DNA of 64,000 nt from Blastochloris tepida. Lineage in GTDB: Bacteria; Pseudomonadota; Alphaproteobacteria; Rhizobiales; Xanthobacteraceae. The notes beneath the pieces are model-generated. The model did no database searches. It worked only from the letters and a program-made list of their open reading frames with translations, and was not told the origin of the DNA. The position numbers and the translations under genes were made by a program. Positions 55,846-64,000 of this stretch are shown in pieces (position 1 is the first letter of the stretch; every line of letters starts with the position of its first letter). The stretch covers positions 3,708,001 to 3,772,000 of the forward strand of contig NZ_AP018907.1 in the NCBI RefSeq assembly GCF_003966715.1. The letters are read 5' to 3'.

Positions 55846-55940
55846 GCGCTCCCGGCACAAAATGGTCAAGTTCGAGTTTTGCTCAAAGACGCCGGACAAG
55901 AACCTGCGCAAAACGTCCAATTTCAAAAGGGGAAACGACA

Positions 55941-56666
55941 ATGGGGCATGTGGTTCTGGTCACCGGAGGAACGCGCGGTATCGGGGCTGCGGTGTGCCGC
56001 TCGCTGCAGGCCGCCGGGCACACGGTCGCGGCGAATTATGCGAGCAATGACGCCGCAGCGGCCAAGTTCAAGGAAGAAACCGGCATCCCGGTCTACAAGT
56101 GGGACATCTCGTCCTACGAGGCCTGCGCCGCCGGCATCAAGCAGGTCGAGGCCGATCTCGGCCCGATCGAGATCCTGGTCAACAATGCCGGCATCACCCG
56201 CGACGCCATGTTCCACCGCATGACGCTCGAACAGTGGACGGCGGTGATCAATACCAACCTGAATTCGCTGTTCAACATGTGCCGGCCGGTGATCGACGGC
56301 ATGCGCGAGCGCAATTTCGGCCGCATCATCATCATCTCCTCGATGAACGGCCAGAAGGGCCAGATCGGCCAAGCCAATTATTCGGCGGCCAAGGCGGGCG
56401 AGCTCGGCTTCGTCAAGGCGCTGGCCCTGGAGAACGCCAAGAAGGGCATCACCGTCAACGCCATCTGCCCGGGCTATATCGGCACGGAGATGGTGCAGGC
56501 GGTTCCGAAGGACGTGCTGGAGAAGTCGATCCTGCCGCTGATCCCGGTCGGCCGGCTCGGCGAGCCCGACGAGATCGCCCGCGCCGTGCTGTTCCTGGTC
56601 GACGACAAGGAAGGCTACATCACCGGCGCCTCGATTGCGATCAACGGCGGCCAATACATGCCGTGA
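55941..56666 (+). CDS. phaB: Acetoacetyl-CoA reductase
   Basis: 241 aa SDR. NADPH-dependent reduction of acetoacetyl-CoA to (R)-3-hydroxybutyryl-CoA. Cofactor motif TGGTRGIG (8-15), NNAGIT, the S..YxxxK set in SSMNGQKGQIGQANYSAAK, and a C-terminus SIAINGGQYM. The substrate loop NGQKGQ(I/F)GQ is characteristic of PhaB. RBS AAGGGG precedes ATG 55941. No phaC synthase gene is in the window. Confidence 0.96.
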   Translation: MGHVVLVTGGTRGIGAAVCRSLQAAGHTVAANYASNDAAAAKFKEETGIPVYKWDISSYEACAAGIKQVEADLGPIEILVNNAGITRDAMFHRMTLEQWTAVINTNLNSLFNMCRPVIDGMRERNFGRIIIISSMNGQKGQIGQANYSAAKAGELGFVKALALENAKKGITVNAICPGYIGTEMVQAVPKDVLEKSILPLIPVGRLGEPDEIARAVLFLVDDKEGYITGASIAINGGQYMP

Positions 56667-56822
56667 TCTGTGAATTGCGCGGCCGCGGACGCCCTGGGAC
56701 GGCTTTCCGGGCGCCTGCGGCTGCGTGCCCGTCACCGGCAGCCTTGACGCTTAGGCACCGTCCGGCGACACCGGGGCATCGGTCCGGTCTTCTCCCGCGG
56801 CCCGTTCCCCTGGCCCGTTTCC

Positions 56823-57704
56823 ATGCCCGCACAGTCCGCCTCCACCCGCTCGGCCACGCTCGTCGGCCTCGCCGCCATCCTCCTGTGGTCGACGCTGGCG
56901 ACGCTCACCGCCGCATCCGGCGGCGTGCCGCCGTTCCAGCTCGCGGCGATGACCTTCCTGCTCGGGTCGGCGGTCGGCGCGGTGCGCTGGCTCGCCCGGC
57001 CGCAGGGCGCGCGGGCGCTGATCCAGCCGCTCCCGGTCTGGCTACTCGGGGTCGGCGGGCTGTTTGGCTACCACGCGCTGTATTTCATCGCGCTGCGGCT
57101 TGCGCCGCCGGCCGAGGCCGGCCTCATCAACTATCTCTGGCCGCTGCTGATCGTGCTGTTCTCGGCGGCGCTGCCGGGCGAGCGGCTTCGCGCCTATCAC
57201 GTCATCGGCGCCGTGCTCGGCTTTGCCGGCACGGTTCTGGTGGTCACCGGCGGGCGCGGCCTCGCCATCGACGACGCCTATCTGCCGGGCTATGCGGCGG
57301 CGTTCGTGGCCGCCTTTGTGTGGGCCACCTATTCGGTGCTGTCGCGCCGCCTGCCGGGCGTGCCGACCGACGCGGTGGCCGGCTTTTGCCTTGTCACCGC
57401 GCTCTTGTCGGCGCTGTTCCATCTGGCGCTGGAGGACACGGTGTGGCCCGCCTCGCCGGTCGAATGGGCGGCGGTCGTGGCCTTGGGCCTCGGGCCCGTG
57501 GGGCTCGCCTTCTATGTGTGGGACCACGGCGTCAAGCGCGGCGACATCCGGGTGCTGGGGGCGGTCTCCTACGCCGCGCCGGTGGCCTCGACCAGCCTGC
57601 TGGTCATCGCCGGCTATGCGTCGGCGAGTTGGACGTTGCTGTTCGCGGCGGTGCTGATCACCGCCGGGGCGGTGGTGGCGGCGCTGGATTTTTTCCGGAG
57701 ATGA
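56823..57704 (+). CDS. EamA/DMT superfamily exporter (YddG-like)
   Basis: 293 aa, ten membrane segments in two EamA repeats (about 10-145 and 150-290). Typical pieces: GLAAILLWSTLATLTA, NYLWPLLIVLFSA in the first repeat, and GPVGLAFYVWDHGVKRGDI with SYAAPVASTSLLV in the second. The YLWP and FYxWDxG combination resembles aromatic amino-acid exporters of the YddG branch; the substrate is inferred. ATG 56823 chosen. The 3' end touches the convergent cupin gene. Confidence 0.9.
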   Translation: MPAQSASTRSATLVGLAAILLWSTLATLTAASGGVPPFQLAAMTFLLGSAVGAVRWLARPQGARALIQPLPVWLLGVGGLFGYHALYFIALRLAPPAEAGLINYLWPLLIVLFSAALPGERLRAYHVIGAVLGFAGTVLVVTGGRGLAIDDAYLPGYAAAFVAAFVWATYSVLSRRLPGVPTDAVAGFCLVTALLSALFHLALEDTVWPASPVEWAAVVALGLGPVGLAFYVWDHGVKRGDIRVLGAVSYAAPVASTSLLVIAGYASASWTLLFAAVLITAGAVVAALDFFRR

Positions 57705-58157
57705 TCACCCCTTGGGCGCCCAGCCCTTGGGGGCCAGCTCGAAGCCGGGGAACACGAAGGCCGGCGCCACGGTGCAGCCGACCAGGGTCCAGGCTCCGAG
57801 GCTCTCGGCCGCCTGCCACACGCCGGCCGGCACCACCGCCTGCGGCCGCTCGCCGGCTGCGAGATCGGGGCCGAGCACGCTGGTTCTGACTGGCCCGGCG
57901 TCGCTCTCCGCGGTCATCAGCGTCAGCGGCGCGCCGGCATAGAAGTGCCAGACCTCGGCGGCGTCGACCCGGTGCCAGTGCGAGCGTTCGCCTTCGGCGA
58001 GCAGGAAATAGATCGCCGTCGAGGCGCCGCGCCCGCCCGGAATGTCGCCAGCATCGCGGAAGGTCTCGCAATAGTGTCCGCCCTCGGGGTGGCGCTTGAG
58101 GCCGAGCAGGCGGATGACGTCGTGGGCCGACAGGCCGCGCAAGGCATTTTCGCTCAT
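57705..58157 (-). CDS. Cupin DUF985 family protein
   Basis: 150 aa cupin. It starts LSAHDVIRLLGLKRHPEGGHYCETFRD. ASTAIYFLLAEGERSHWHRVDAAEVWHFYAG carries the metal-type histidines, and the end VAPAFVFPGFELA is the DUF985 signature. Function unknown; the fold suggests small-molecule binding or isomerisation. Its ATG overlaps the gloB stop (TGATG), so it is translated after gloB. The extra ORF length upstream is a gloB shadow. Confidence 0.9.
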   Translation of the reverse strand: MSENALRGLSAHDVIRLLGLKRHPEGGHYCETFRDAGDIPGGRGASTAIYFLLAEGERSHWHRVDAAEVWHFYAGAPLTLMTAESDAGPVRTSVLGPDLAAGERPQAVVPAGVWQAAESLGAWTLVGCTVAPAFVFPGFELAPKGWAPKG

Positions 58158-58939
58158 CAGAACCGGTCCTTTCGCCGCCGCAGCTCGGCGAACACCTCGA
58201 CCGCCGGGGCGCCCGGCAGGCCGATGGCGGCGGCGAGTTGCGGCTGGTCGGCGCGCAGGAAAGGGTTGGTGGCCTTCTCGACGCCGATGGTGGTGGGAAT
58301 GGTCGGCTTGCCGGCGGCAGCCTGCCGCTCGGCCTCGGCGGCGCGGGCCTGAAGCGCCGGATTGTCCGGCTCGACGGTCAGCGCGAACGCGGCATTGGCC
58401 AACGTGTATTCGTGGCCGCAATAGACCAGCGTGTCGTCGGGCAGCGCCCGCAGCTTCAGGAGCGAGGCCCACATCTGGGCCGGCGTGCCCTCGAACAGCC
58501 GGCCGCAGCCGAGCGAGAACAGCGTGTCGCCGACGAACACCGCCCCAGGATCCTTGAACCAGAAGGCGATGTGGCCGCCAGTGTGGCCGGGCGTCGCCAT
58601 CACCAGGGCTTCGAGCGTGCCGACCGCGACGCGGTCGCCGTCGGCGACCAGCAGGGTGACGGGACCGATGCGGCCGGCGTCGGCGCGGGCCGCCACCACC
58701 CGGCAGCCGGTCTCGGCGGCGAGCTGACCGAGGCCGGCGATATGGTCGGCGTGGTGGTGGGTGATCAGGATGTCGGTGAGCCGCCAGCCCGCAGCGGCGA
58801 GTTCGGCGCGGATCGGCGCGGCGTCGGGCGCATCGACCGCGGCGGTGGCACCGGTCGCCGGGTCGTGAATCAGCACGCCGTAATTGTCGGTTCGGCAACG
58901 AAAAAGGCGGATGCTGGCGGGCATGGATGTGGCGGTCAT
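58157..58939 (-). CDS. gloB: Hydroxyacylglutathione hydrolase (glyoxalase II)
   Basis: 260 aa metallo-beta-lactamase fold. Hydrolyses S-D-lactoylglutathione in methylglyoxal detoxification. Metal motif THHHADH (H61, H63, D65, H66), then TPGHTGGHIAFWF, VGDTLFSLGCGRLFEG and CGHEYTLANAAFAL with the C-terminal glutathione-binding lysine segment IGVEKATNPFLR. Start MTATSMPASIRLFRC. Divergent from the methyltransferase gene, coupled to the cupin gene. Confidence 0.94.
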   Translation of the reverse strand: MTATSMPASIRLFRCRTDNYGVLIHDPATGATAAVDAPDAAPIRAELAAAGWRLTDILITHHHADHIAGLGQLAAETGCRVVAARADAGRIGPVTLLVADGDRVAVGTLEALVMATPGHTGGHIAFWFKDPGAVFVGDTLFSLGCGRLFEGTPAQMWASLLKLRALPDDTLVYCGHEYTLANAAFALTVEPDNPALQARAAEAERQAAAGKPTIPTTIGVEKATNPFLRADQPQLAAAIGLPGAPAVEVFAELRRRKDRF

Positions 58940-59014
58940 GCTGTTTCCGGCCTATCTGCGGAAAGGCTACCATCAACCCGCCGCCGCCTGAAGCGGACAG
59001 GATCCGTCCCACCC

Positions 59015-59779
59015 ATGGCGCTCGATGTCGTCGATCTGCGCAGTTTCTACGCCCAGCCGCTCGGCATGGTGGCGCGCCGCTTCGTGTCGCGGGCGATCCG
59101 GGCGCGCTGGGGCAACGTCACCGGCGACCGCATGGTTGGGCTGGGCTATCCCACGCCCTATCTCGGCGTGTTCCGCGACGAGGCCGAGCGCACGCTGGCC
59201 TTCATGCCGGCGCACCAGGGGGTGATGTACTGGCCGACGCGCGGGCCTTCGCTCGCGGCGCTGGTCGAGACCGGCGAACTGCCGCTGCCCGACGCCTCGA
59301 TCGACCGGGTGCTGTGCGTGCACCTGATCGAGATGTCGGCCGACCCAGCCGAGGTGCTGCGAGAGGTGTGGCGGGCGCTCAGCGCCGGCGGGCGGCTCTT
59401 GGCAGTGGTGCCCAACCGCTCGGGCCTGTGGGCGCGCATCGATTCCACGCCGTTTGGCCAGGGCCGGCCCTATTCGAAATCGCAGATCATCCATCTGCTG
59501 CGGGAGACTTGGTTCACGCCGGTGGGCTGGTCGGAGGCGCTCTATCTGCCGCCGGTGCCGCGCGGCCTTCTCTTGCGCTCGGCGGTGGCGTGGGAGCGGG
59601 CCGGCGCCTCGCTGGGGCTGCCGTTCGCCGGGGTGCACATCGTCGAGGCGACCAAGCAGGTCTACCGGCCGGCGCCGGTGCGGCGGGCCCGGCTGATGCC
59701 GGCCCTGGAACCGGCGCTGGGGCCGGCCGCCGCCGGGGCGCGGGTCACCACCGGCGAAATGCGGTGCGATGCGGGCTGA
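59015..59779 (+). CDS. Class I SAM-dependent methyltransferase
   Basis: 254 aa. The Methyltransf_11-like core keeps the LPDASIDRVLCVHLIEMSADPAEVLREVWRALSAGGRLLAVVPN block, while the usual glycine-rich motif I is weak (GDRMVGLGYPTPYLG), as in the alphaproteobacterial family found beside gloB. Substrate unknown. Divergent from gloB by 75 bp, a conserved pairing. It ends in TGA followed by an inverted copy of repeat C. Confidence 0.85.
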   Translation: MALDVVDLRSFYAQPLGMVARRFVSRAIRARWGNVTGDRMVGLGYPTPYLGVFRDEAERTLAFMPAHQGVMYWPTRGPSLAALVETGELPLPDASIDRVLCVHLIEMSADPAEVLREVWRALSAGGRLLAVVPNRSGLWARIDSTPFGQGRPYSKSQIIHLLRETWFTPVGWSEALYLPPVPRGLLLRSAVAWERAGASLGLPFAGVHIVEATKQVYRPAPVRRARLMPALEPALGPAAAGARVTTGEMRCDAG

Positions 59780-59782
59780 TTG

Positions 59783-59890
59783 GGCCGGAAGCCGTCTCGG
59801 TTTGCCACCGGAAACCCGACCCGCCGGTGATGAACGCGCCTCGCTGCCCGGAGCCGTTGGGGTGGGGTCGGCCCGGACAATTTCTGTTTA
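59783..59890 (-). repeat. Dispersed repeat C, copy 3 (inverted)
   Basis: Reverse complement of the elements at 2771-2878 and 3076-3181, with the same blocks in order on the minus strand (AAACAGA, GTCCGGGCCGACCCC, CGACGAGGCG-like core, GTTTCCGGTGGCAAACCGAG). It starts 4 bp after the methyltransferase stop and abuts repeat A copy 7. Confidence 0.75.
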
Positions 59891-59993
59891 GAGCATTCTC
59901 CGCAAAAGTGGATACCGGTTTTGCGAAAGAGGATGCGATAAACCAAGAACTTAGAGCGTCCGCTTGATCCAATCAGATCGGCGGACGCTCTAA
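59891..59993 (+). repeat. Palindromic repeat A, copy 7 (two modules)
   Basis: Module 1 GCATTCTC..CGCAAAAGTGG..CCGGTTTTGCG..GAGGATGC (59893-59936). Linker AAGAACTTAGAGC. Module 2 TTAGAGCGTCCGC / GCGGACGCTCTAA (59951-59963, 59981-59993; 13-bp perfect arms). The right arm contains the TAG stop of the DUF2336 gene. Confidence 0.85.
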
Positions 59994-61132
59994 GCGTCGA
60001 GGCGGCTCGCCTGCGTGTGGCTCGGCGGGCCGTTGCGCGGGGGCGCGGCCTGTCCCGGGCGGTTGACGATGGCGCGCAGCCGGTAGAATCGCGTGACGCG
60101 CTGGGCGGTCTCGCGGCTGAGATGCATGTAGTTGATGCGGCAGTCCTCCAGCGTGCGCGGCGCGATCGGCCGGCCGCCGCTGCGCATCACCAGCAGCGCC
60201 TGCACGGTGGGCCAGGACATGGCGGCCGCCTTGCCGATGATCAGGGCCGGATCGCCGGCTTCGTTCATCATGGCCTGGCCGACCACGTCGGTGGACAGGC
60301 CGCTCAAGGCGGCGAGCCCGGCCACCGCCTCCTCGAACCGGCCTGCGCTGGCAAAGCCGCGCACGGTCTCCTCGTCGAGGCTGCCCTCGCGGGCGAGCGC
60401 CGACACCAGCCGTTCGGCAGCGGCATAGTTGCGCTGCGGCGTCGTCCGCCCGGCCACGTCCGGGACGATGGCGCCGATGGCGCGTCCGCGCGCCGGATCC
60501 TGGGCGGCGAGCTTCCTTCGCACCGGCTCGGAGGCCTGCCGCACCAGCCGCTGCAGGCTGGCGGGCGGCAGGTCGGCCCGCAGGCCCACCGTCTCGGCCA
60601 GCAGGTCGTCGTCGCCGGCACGGCTGACCAGCACATGGAAGCCGGCGTCCGAGAAGCGGGCGCCGTCATTGCCGGCCACCGTGCGCACCACCTGCTGGTC
60701 GCCGCGTGTCACCAGCACGTCTGTCACGCCCGGCCTGAGGAGGCGGCGCCGCGAGATGGCCATGAGATGGGCCTGGCTCAGCCGGGTGGCGCAGTCGCTG
60801 AGCGTGTGGTCGTCGAGGCGCTCGGAATATTGCAGTACCGGCGCGGCGACGCTGATCGAAGGGTCGCGGGCGAGATCGCCGACCAGCGCCAGCGGGGCGT
60901 TGGCGACCGGTGCCAGCGACCGCGCAAGCTCGGCGCGGGCGCGGCTCTCGATGCCCTCGGCAAGCCGCAGCAGAACCTGGTCGAACACCGCGACCTGGGC
61001 CTCGCCGGCCGCCCCGGCCCGCGCCAGGAACAGCTCGGTCACCCGGTCGAGCATGCCCAGGCGGCGCTCTCCCGACCCCGAGGCCAGCGCGGCTTCCAGA
61101 TCCGAAATCAGCGATCGCACCGGTTCCTGCAT
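59990..61132 (-). CDS. DUF2336 domain protein
   Basis: 380 aa, mostly helical, no signal peptide or membrane segments, so cytoplasmic. The DUF2336 region covers about 10-350 (LFLARAGAAGEAQVAVFDQVLLRLAE, LARDPSISVAAPVLQYSERL, LSQAHLMAISRR, LIIGKAAAMSWPTVQALL), with HEAT-like repeats of about 35 residues by eye. The family is alphaproteobacteria-centred and of unknown function. The C-terminal 30 residues are disordered, and its stop codon is supplied by repeat A copy 7. Confidence 0.85.
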   Translation of the reverse strand: MQEPVRSLISDLEAALASGSGERRLGMLDRVTELFLARAGAAGEAQVAVFDQVLLRLAEGIESRARAELARSLAPVANAPLALVGDLARDPSISVAAPVLQYSERLDDHTLSDCATRLSQAHLMAISRRRLLRPGVTDVLVTRGDQQVVRTVAGNDGARFSDAGFHVLVSRAGDDDLLAETVGLRADLPPASLQRLVRQASEPVRRKLAAQDPARGRAIGAIVPDVAGRTTPQRNYAAAERLVSALAREGSLDEETVRGFASAGRFEEAVAGLAALSGLSTDVVGQAMMNEAGDPALIIGKAAAMSWPTVQALLVMRSGGRPIAPRTLEDCRINYMHLSRETAQRVTRFYRLRAIVNRPGQAAPPRNGPPSHTQASRLDA

Positions 61133-61386
61133 TCGGGCCCCAATTCATCTCTCCGGCCGTGGCGCGCGATGCGGCCGATCCACTCCGGTCTTCCGAAGGG
61201 GTCAACCGGAACCCACATCAAGCGGTTGGGACGGAGTCTGACACGCAAGTGTTAATTTGTGCTGCAATGACTCTGCGGCCCGGCGTCAGCCGGGAAGGCG
61301 CCGGCCCCCGGGCGGTGTTGAACCTGCAATCGGGCGGCGTATGATCCCGCTTGGGCGACCAATCACAAGTCGCGGAGGGCGATCCC

Positions 61387-61929
61387 ATGGCGAATCTGCC
61401 GACCAGACGGCCGACCGGTGTCAGCGCAGGATTCCGGCTCGGCGTTCTCGCCGCGTGCGCGGGGCTGGCGCTGTCCGGCCTGCCGGCCTCGGCCCAGAAG
61501 GGCATGGGCGATGCGACCGGCGTGGCGCGGCAGGCCGGCAAGCCGGCGGTCCAGTCCTTCTCCGGGACGGTGGAGAATATTGAGATCGCCCCGTGCAAGC
61601 GCACCACCGGGCGGTTCGTCGAGGGCGTGCATGTGAAGGTCCAGATGCCGGACCGGATCGTCGATGTGCATCTCGGCCCCTCGGCGGCGCTCGAGGACCT
61701 GCTCGATCAGATCACCACCACCAATCCGGTCAGCTTCGAGGGGTTCCGCACCGATCAGATGCCCGAGAACACCTATGTGGCCAAGACCTTCACGCTGGCC
61801 GGCACCACCTATGAGCTGCGGGACGATGCGTTGCGGCCGAGGTGGGCGATCGGCGGCCGGCGCGGCGGCGCGCCCAGCCTCGATGTCGGCCCCGGCTGGC
61901 AGGGCGGAAAGGGCGCCTGCTACTGGTGA
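61387..61929 (+). CDS. Secreted protein of unknown function
   Basis: 180 aa. Signal peptide about 14-42 (FRLGVLAACAGLALSGLPASA, cleavage before QKG). The mature part has a compact beta-like segment (FSGTVENIEIAPCKRTTGRFVEG, VHVKVQMPDRIVDVHLGPSAAL) and ends Gly/Trp/Cys-rich. The VxVHLGP phrase suggests an OB-like or DNA/metal-free binding fold; no family is recognised. Cys near the C-terminus may pair with the mid-protein Cys. Convergent with tyrA, with a shared terminator-like dyad between. Confidence 0.75.
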   Translation: MANLPTRRPTGVSAGFRLGVLAACAGLALSGLPASAQKGMGDATGVARQAGKPAVQSFSGTVENIEIAPCKRTTGRFVEGVHVKVQMPDRIVDVHLGPSAALEDLLDQITTTNPVSFEGFRTDQMPENTYVAKTFTLAGTTYELRDDALRPRWAIGGRRGGAPSLDVGPGWQGGKGACYW

Positions 61930-61962
61930 TGTGGCGTCCGGCCGGGTCGGCCGGGACCCGTC
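61930..61962. terminator. Bidirectional terminator-like dyad
   Basis: CCGGCCG-GGT-CGGCCGG (61938-61954) between two convergent stop codons, 33 bp apart. Same design as 12283-12317. On the minus strand it begins TGA-GA-CGGGTCCCGG at the tyrA stop. Confidence 0.6.
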
Positions 61963-62934
61963 TCACTCCCCCCCGCCATAGGGGCGGGGGATGGGAACCG
62001 GCTTGCTCTCCGCCGCCGCGTGACGTCCGAAGTCGGGGGCGGCGGTCTCCTGGCCGCTCTCGATGATCGAGCGGCGGATGGCGCGGGTGCGGCTGAACAG
62101 ATCGAACAGCTTGTCGCCCTCGCCCCAGCGGATGGCCCGCTGCAGATAGGCCAGATCCTCGGTGAAGCGGCCGAGCACCTCCAGCACCGCGTCGCGATTG
62201 GCCAGGAACACGTCGCGCCACATCGTCGGGTCGGAGGCGGCGATGCGGGTGAAATCGCGGAAGCCGCCGGCCGAGAACTTGATCACCTCGCCCTCGGTCA
62301 CCGTCTGCAGGTCGTCGGCGGTGCCGACGATGTTGTAGGCGATCAAATGCGGCAGGTGGCTGGTGATGGCCAGAACGAGGTCATGATGCTCGGGCGTCAT
62401 GATCTCGACCTTGGAGCCGAGACGCTCCCAGAACGCCCTCACCTTGGCCACGGCGGCCTCGTCGGCATCCTGGGGCGGGGTGAGGATGCACCAGCGGTTC
62501 TGGAACAGGGTCGCGAAGCCGGCGTCGGGTCCGGACTGCTCGGTGCCGGCCACCGGGTGGGCGGGCACGAAATGGACGTGCGCCGGCAGATGCGGCGCCA
62601 TCGCCCGCACCACCGCGCCCTTGACCGAGCCGACGTCGGAGACGACGGCGGCGGTGCCGAGCGCCGGGGCGATCTCGGCCGCGACCTCCCCTTGCACCCC
62701 CACCGGCACGCAGACGATGACGAGGTCCGCGCCGACCACGGCCTCGGCCGCGCTGGTGGCGACGACGTCGGCGAAGCCGAGCTCGCGCACCCGTGCCCGC
62801 ACCGTCTCGGACGCGTCGGTGACGACGACGGCCTTCGCCGCATGGGTGGCGCGGGCCGCCCGCGCCAGCGACGAGCCGATCAGGCCCGCGCCGATCAGCG
62901 CGACGCGCTCGAAAACCGGTGCATCTTCAGGCAC
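61963..62934 (-). CDS. tyrA: Prephenate/arogenate dehydrogenase
   Basis: 323 aa. Oxidises prephenate or arogenate in tyrosine synthesis. NAD-binding GAGLIGSS (15-22), D in [14 protein letters not shown], the substrate segment [14 protein letters not shown] with catalytic His, and [13 protein letters not shown]. No chorismate mutase or ACT domain, so it is the short TyrC/TyrA form. Its start overlaps the hisC stop by 8 bp, an arrangement known in many alphaproteobacteria (aromatic aminotransferase-dehydrogenase pair). Confidence 0.94.
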   Translation of the reverse strand: MPEDAPVFERVALIGAGLIGSSLARAARATHAAKAVVVTDASETVRARVRELGFADVVATSAAEAVVGADLVIVCVPVGVQGEVAAEIAPALGTAAVVSDVGSVKGAVVRAMAPHLPAHVHFVPAHPVAGTEQSGPDAGFATLFQNRWCILTPPQDADEAAVAKVRAFWERLGSKVEIMTPEHHDLVLAITSHLPHLIAYNIVGTADDLQTVTEGEVIKFSAGGFRDFTRIAASDPTMWRDVFLANRDAVLEVLGRFTEDLAYLQRAIRWGEGDKLFDLFSRTRAIRRSIIESGQETAAPDFGRHAAAESKPVPIPRPYGGGE

Positions 62935-64000
62935 CGAGGAACTCCGCCAGGGCGGCCACCACCAGCCGGTTGGCTTCCTCGTCGCCGACGGTCAGGCGCA
63001 GCGCGCCGGGCAGGCCGTAGGCGCCCACCCCGCGCAGCACCAGGCCGCGGGCGGTGAGGAAGGCGTCGGCGTCCTTGGCGGTCCGGCCGGGCTCGGACGG
63101 GAAGTGGACGAGCAGGAAGTTGCCGACGCTCGGCGTCACGTCGAGCCCGAGGCTGGCGATCTCGGCCGTGAGCCAGGGCAGCCAGCGGTCATTGTGGGCC
63201 ACGGCGGCCGCGACGTGATCGGTGTCGGCGAGTGCCGCGACGCCCGCGGCAATGGCCGGCGAGCCGACATTGAACGGCCCGCGGATGCGGTTCAGCGCAT
63301 CGACGACGTGGCTCGGGCCGTACATCCAGCCGATGCGTAGGCCGGCGAGGCCGTAGATCTTGGAGAAGGTGCGGCACATCACGACATTCTCGCTGGTCGC
63401 CACCAGTTCGATGCCGGTCTCGTAGTCGTTGCGCCGGACATATTCGGCATAGGCCGCATCCAGCACCAGCAGCACATGGCCGGGCAGGCTGCGCTGCAGC
63501 CGCTTCACCTCGTCGAACGGCAGATAGGTGCCGGTCGGGTTGTTGGGGTTGGCGAGGAAGACGATCTTGGTACGCGGCGTCACCTTGGACAGGATGGCGT
63601 CGACGTCGGCGGTGTAGTTGGTCTCCGGCGCCACCACCGGCACGCCGCCGGCGGCCAGGATCGCCAGCCGGTAGACCAGAAAGCCGTAGGTGCAGAAGAT
63701 GCCCTCGTCGCCCGGCCCGATATAGGCGCGCGCCAAGAGGTTCAGGATCTCGTCGGAGCCGGCGCCGCAGACGATGTGGTCCGGATCGAGGCCGAAGGTG
63801 GCGCCGACCGCCTCGCGCAGCGCGGTGGAGGCGCCGTCCGGGTAGAATTCGAGCTTGTCGGCCAGCGCCGCATAGGCGGCGACCGCCTTGGGGCTCGGGC
63901 CGAGCGGCGTCTCGTTGGACGACAGCTTGAACACCTTGGCGGCACCGGGCGCGGAGCTCTTGCCCGGCACGTAGGGGGAGATTGCGAGCACGCCGGGACA
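62927..64000 (-). CDS. hisC: Histidinol-phosphate/aromatic aminotransferase, 5' end cut by window edge
   Basis: 357 residues in view; the N-terminus runs beyond base 64000 (first residues seen [15 protein letters not shown]). PLP-dependent aminotransferase fold type [34 protein letters not shown] with the pyridine-binding Asp, the lysine in [15 protein letters not shown], and the C-terminal Arg in [10 protein letters not shown]. HisC converts imidazole-acetol phosphate to histidinol phosphate. The overlap with tyrA suggests that it also serves phenylalanine and tyrosine transamination. Confidence 0.95.
   Translation of the reverse strand, partial: CPGVLAISPYVPGKSSAPGAAKVFKLSSNETPLGPSPKAVAAYAALADKLEFYPDGASTALREAVGATFGLDPDHIVCGAGSDEILNLLARAYIGPGDEGIFCTYGFLVYRLAILAAGGVPVVAPETNYTADVDAILSKVTPRTKIVFLANPNNPTGTYLPFDEVKRLQRSLPGHVLLVLDAAYAEYVRRNDYETGIELVATSENVVMCRTFSKIYGLAGLRIGWMYGPSHVVDALNRIRGPFNVGSPAIAAGVAALADTDHVAAAVAHNDRWLPWLTAEIASLGLDVTPSVGNFLLVHFPSEPGRTAKDADAFLTARGLVLRGVGAYGLPGALRLTVGDEEANRLVVAALAEFLGA

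Overview
The window is a very GC-rich (by eye close to 70%) stretch of chromosome from an alphaproteobacterium, most likely of the order Hyphomicrobiales (Rhizobiales). The pointers are a CarD-type regulator beside an RpoH-family sigma factor, a seven-iron FdxA ferredoxin, a PhaR/PhaA/PhaB polyhydroxybutyrate set, the ethylmalonyl-CoA pathway enzymes Ccr and Ecm, the DUF1674-htpX-rsmB-heparinase-purH order, and Hyphomicrobiales-style intergenic palindromes. This is inferred from gene content and order; the species is not identified. No phage, transposase, integrase, conjugation, toxin-antitoxin, CRISPR or secondary-metabolite genes were found. It is mainly core genome with good coding continuity.

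Layout. 0-4.7 kb: hemC (cut by the left edge), tsaD-gpsA (overlapping), a repeat-rich gap, rpmB, and a DUF3108 periplasmic protein. 5-12.3 kb: a large SUV3-like RNA helicase with an acidic then Arg/Gly-rich tail, an S4-domain RNA-binding protein, fdxA, carD and an RpoH-family sigma factor. 12.3-15.6 kb: a lipoprotein M48 protease with a LysM-like tail, coupled to a nuclease-like exported protein, then tRNA-Arg(CCT) and tRNA-Ala(CGC). 15.7-23.4 kb: yggT, DUF167, folD, an isomerase/SDR pair, DUF1232, a quinone oxidoreductase, a LysE exporter, a small membrane protein and rlmN. 23.5-31.7 kb: beta-carbonic anhydrase, a split YeeE/YedE sulfur-type transporter behind a perfect operator dyad, asd, leuB, a lytic transglycosylase, a cyclic-nucleotide-binding protein and an OmpR-type response regulator. 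31.8-46.3 kb: an L,D-transpeptidase, a PAP2 phosphatase, argG, DUF1674, htpX, rsmB-like, heparinase II/III, purH, MFS, ppa, GNAT and two tandem site-2 proteases. 46.6-56.7 kb: typA, then a C2-assimilation/storage block (ecm, glsB-like, ccr, phaR, phaA, phaB). 56.8-64 kb: a DMT exporter, cupin, gloB, methyltransferase, DUF2336, a secreted protein, tyrA/tyrC and hisC (cut by the right edge).

How genes work together. phaA and phaB make (R)-3-hydroxybutyryl-CoA from acetyl-CoA. phaR encodes the granule-linked repressor of that pathway. ccr and ecm carry out two diagnostic steps of the ethylmalonyl-CoA pathway, which starts from the same C4 pool, so about 8 kb holds both carbon storage and glyoxylate-bypass-independent acetate assimilation. 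Envelope maintenance is a second theme: MltB-type transglycosylase, L,D-transpeptidase, PAP2, M48 proteases, HtpX and two S2P proteases. Amino-acid biosynthesis is scattered (asd, leuB, argG, tyrA, hisC).

The most unusual signal is intergenic. Several families of short inverted-repeat elements fill the gaps, and their ends repeatedly fall on stop codons at a fixed spacing. One class looks MITE-like: about 120-135 bp, bounded by inverted copies of a TGA-NN-CGGTTTCCGG end. The protein-coding part holds no clear undescribed system. The best leads are these stop-anchored repeats, the dyad-controlled YeeE/YedE pair, the helicase tail, the tandem S2P-CBS proteases and the nuclease/M48 couple.
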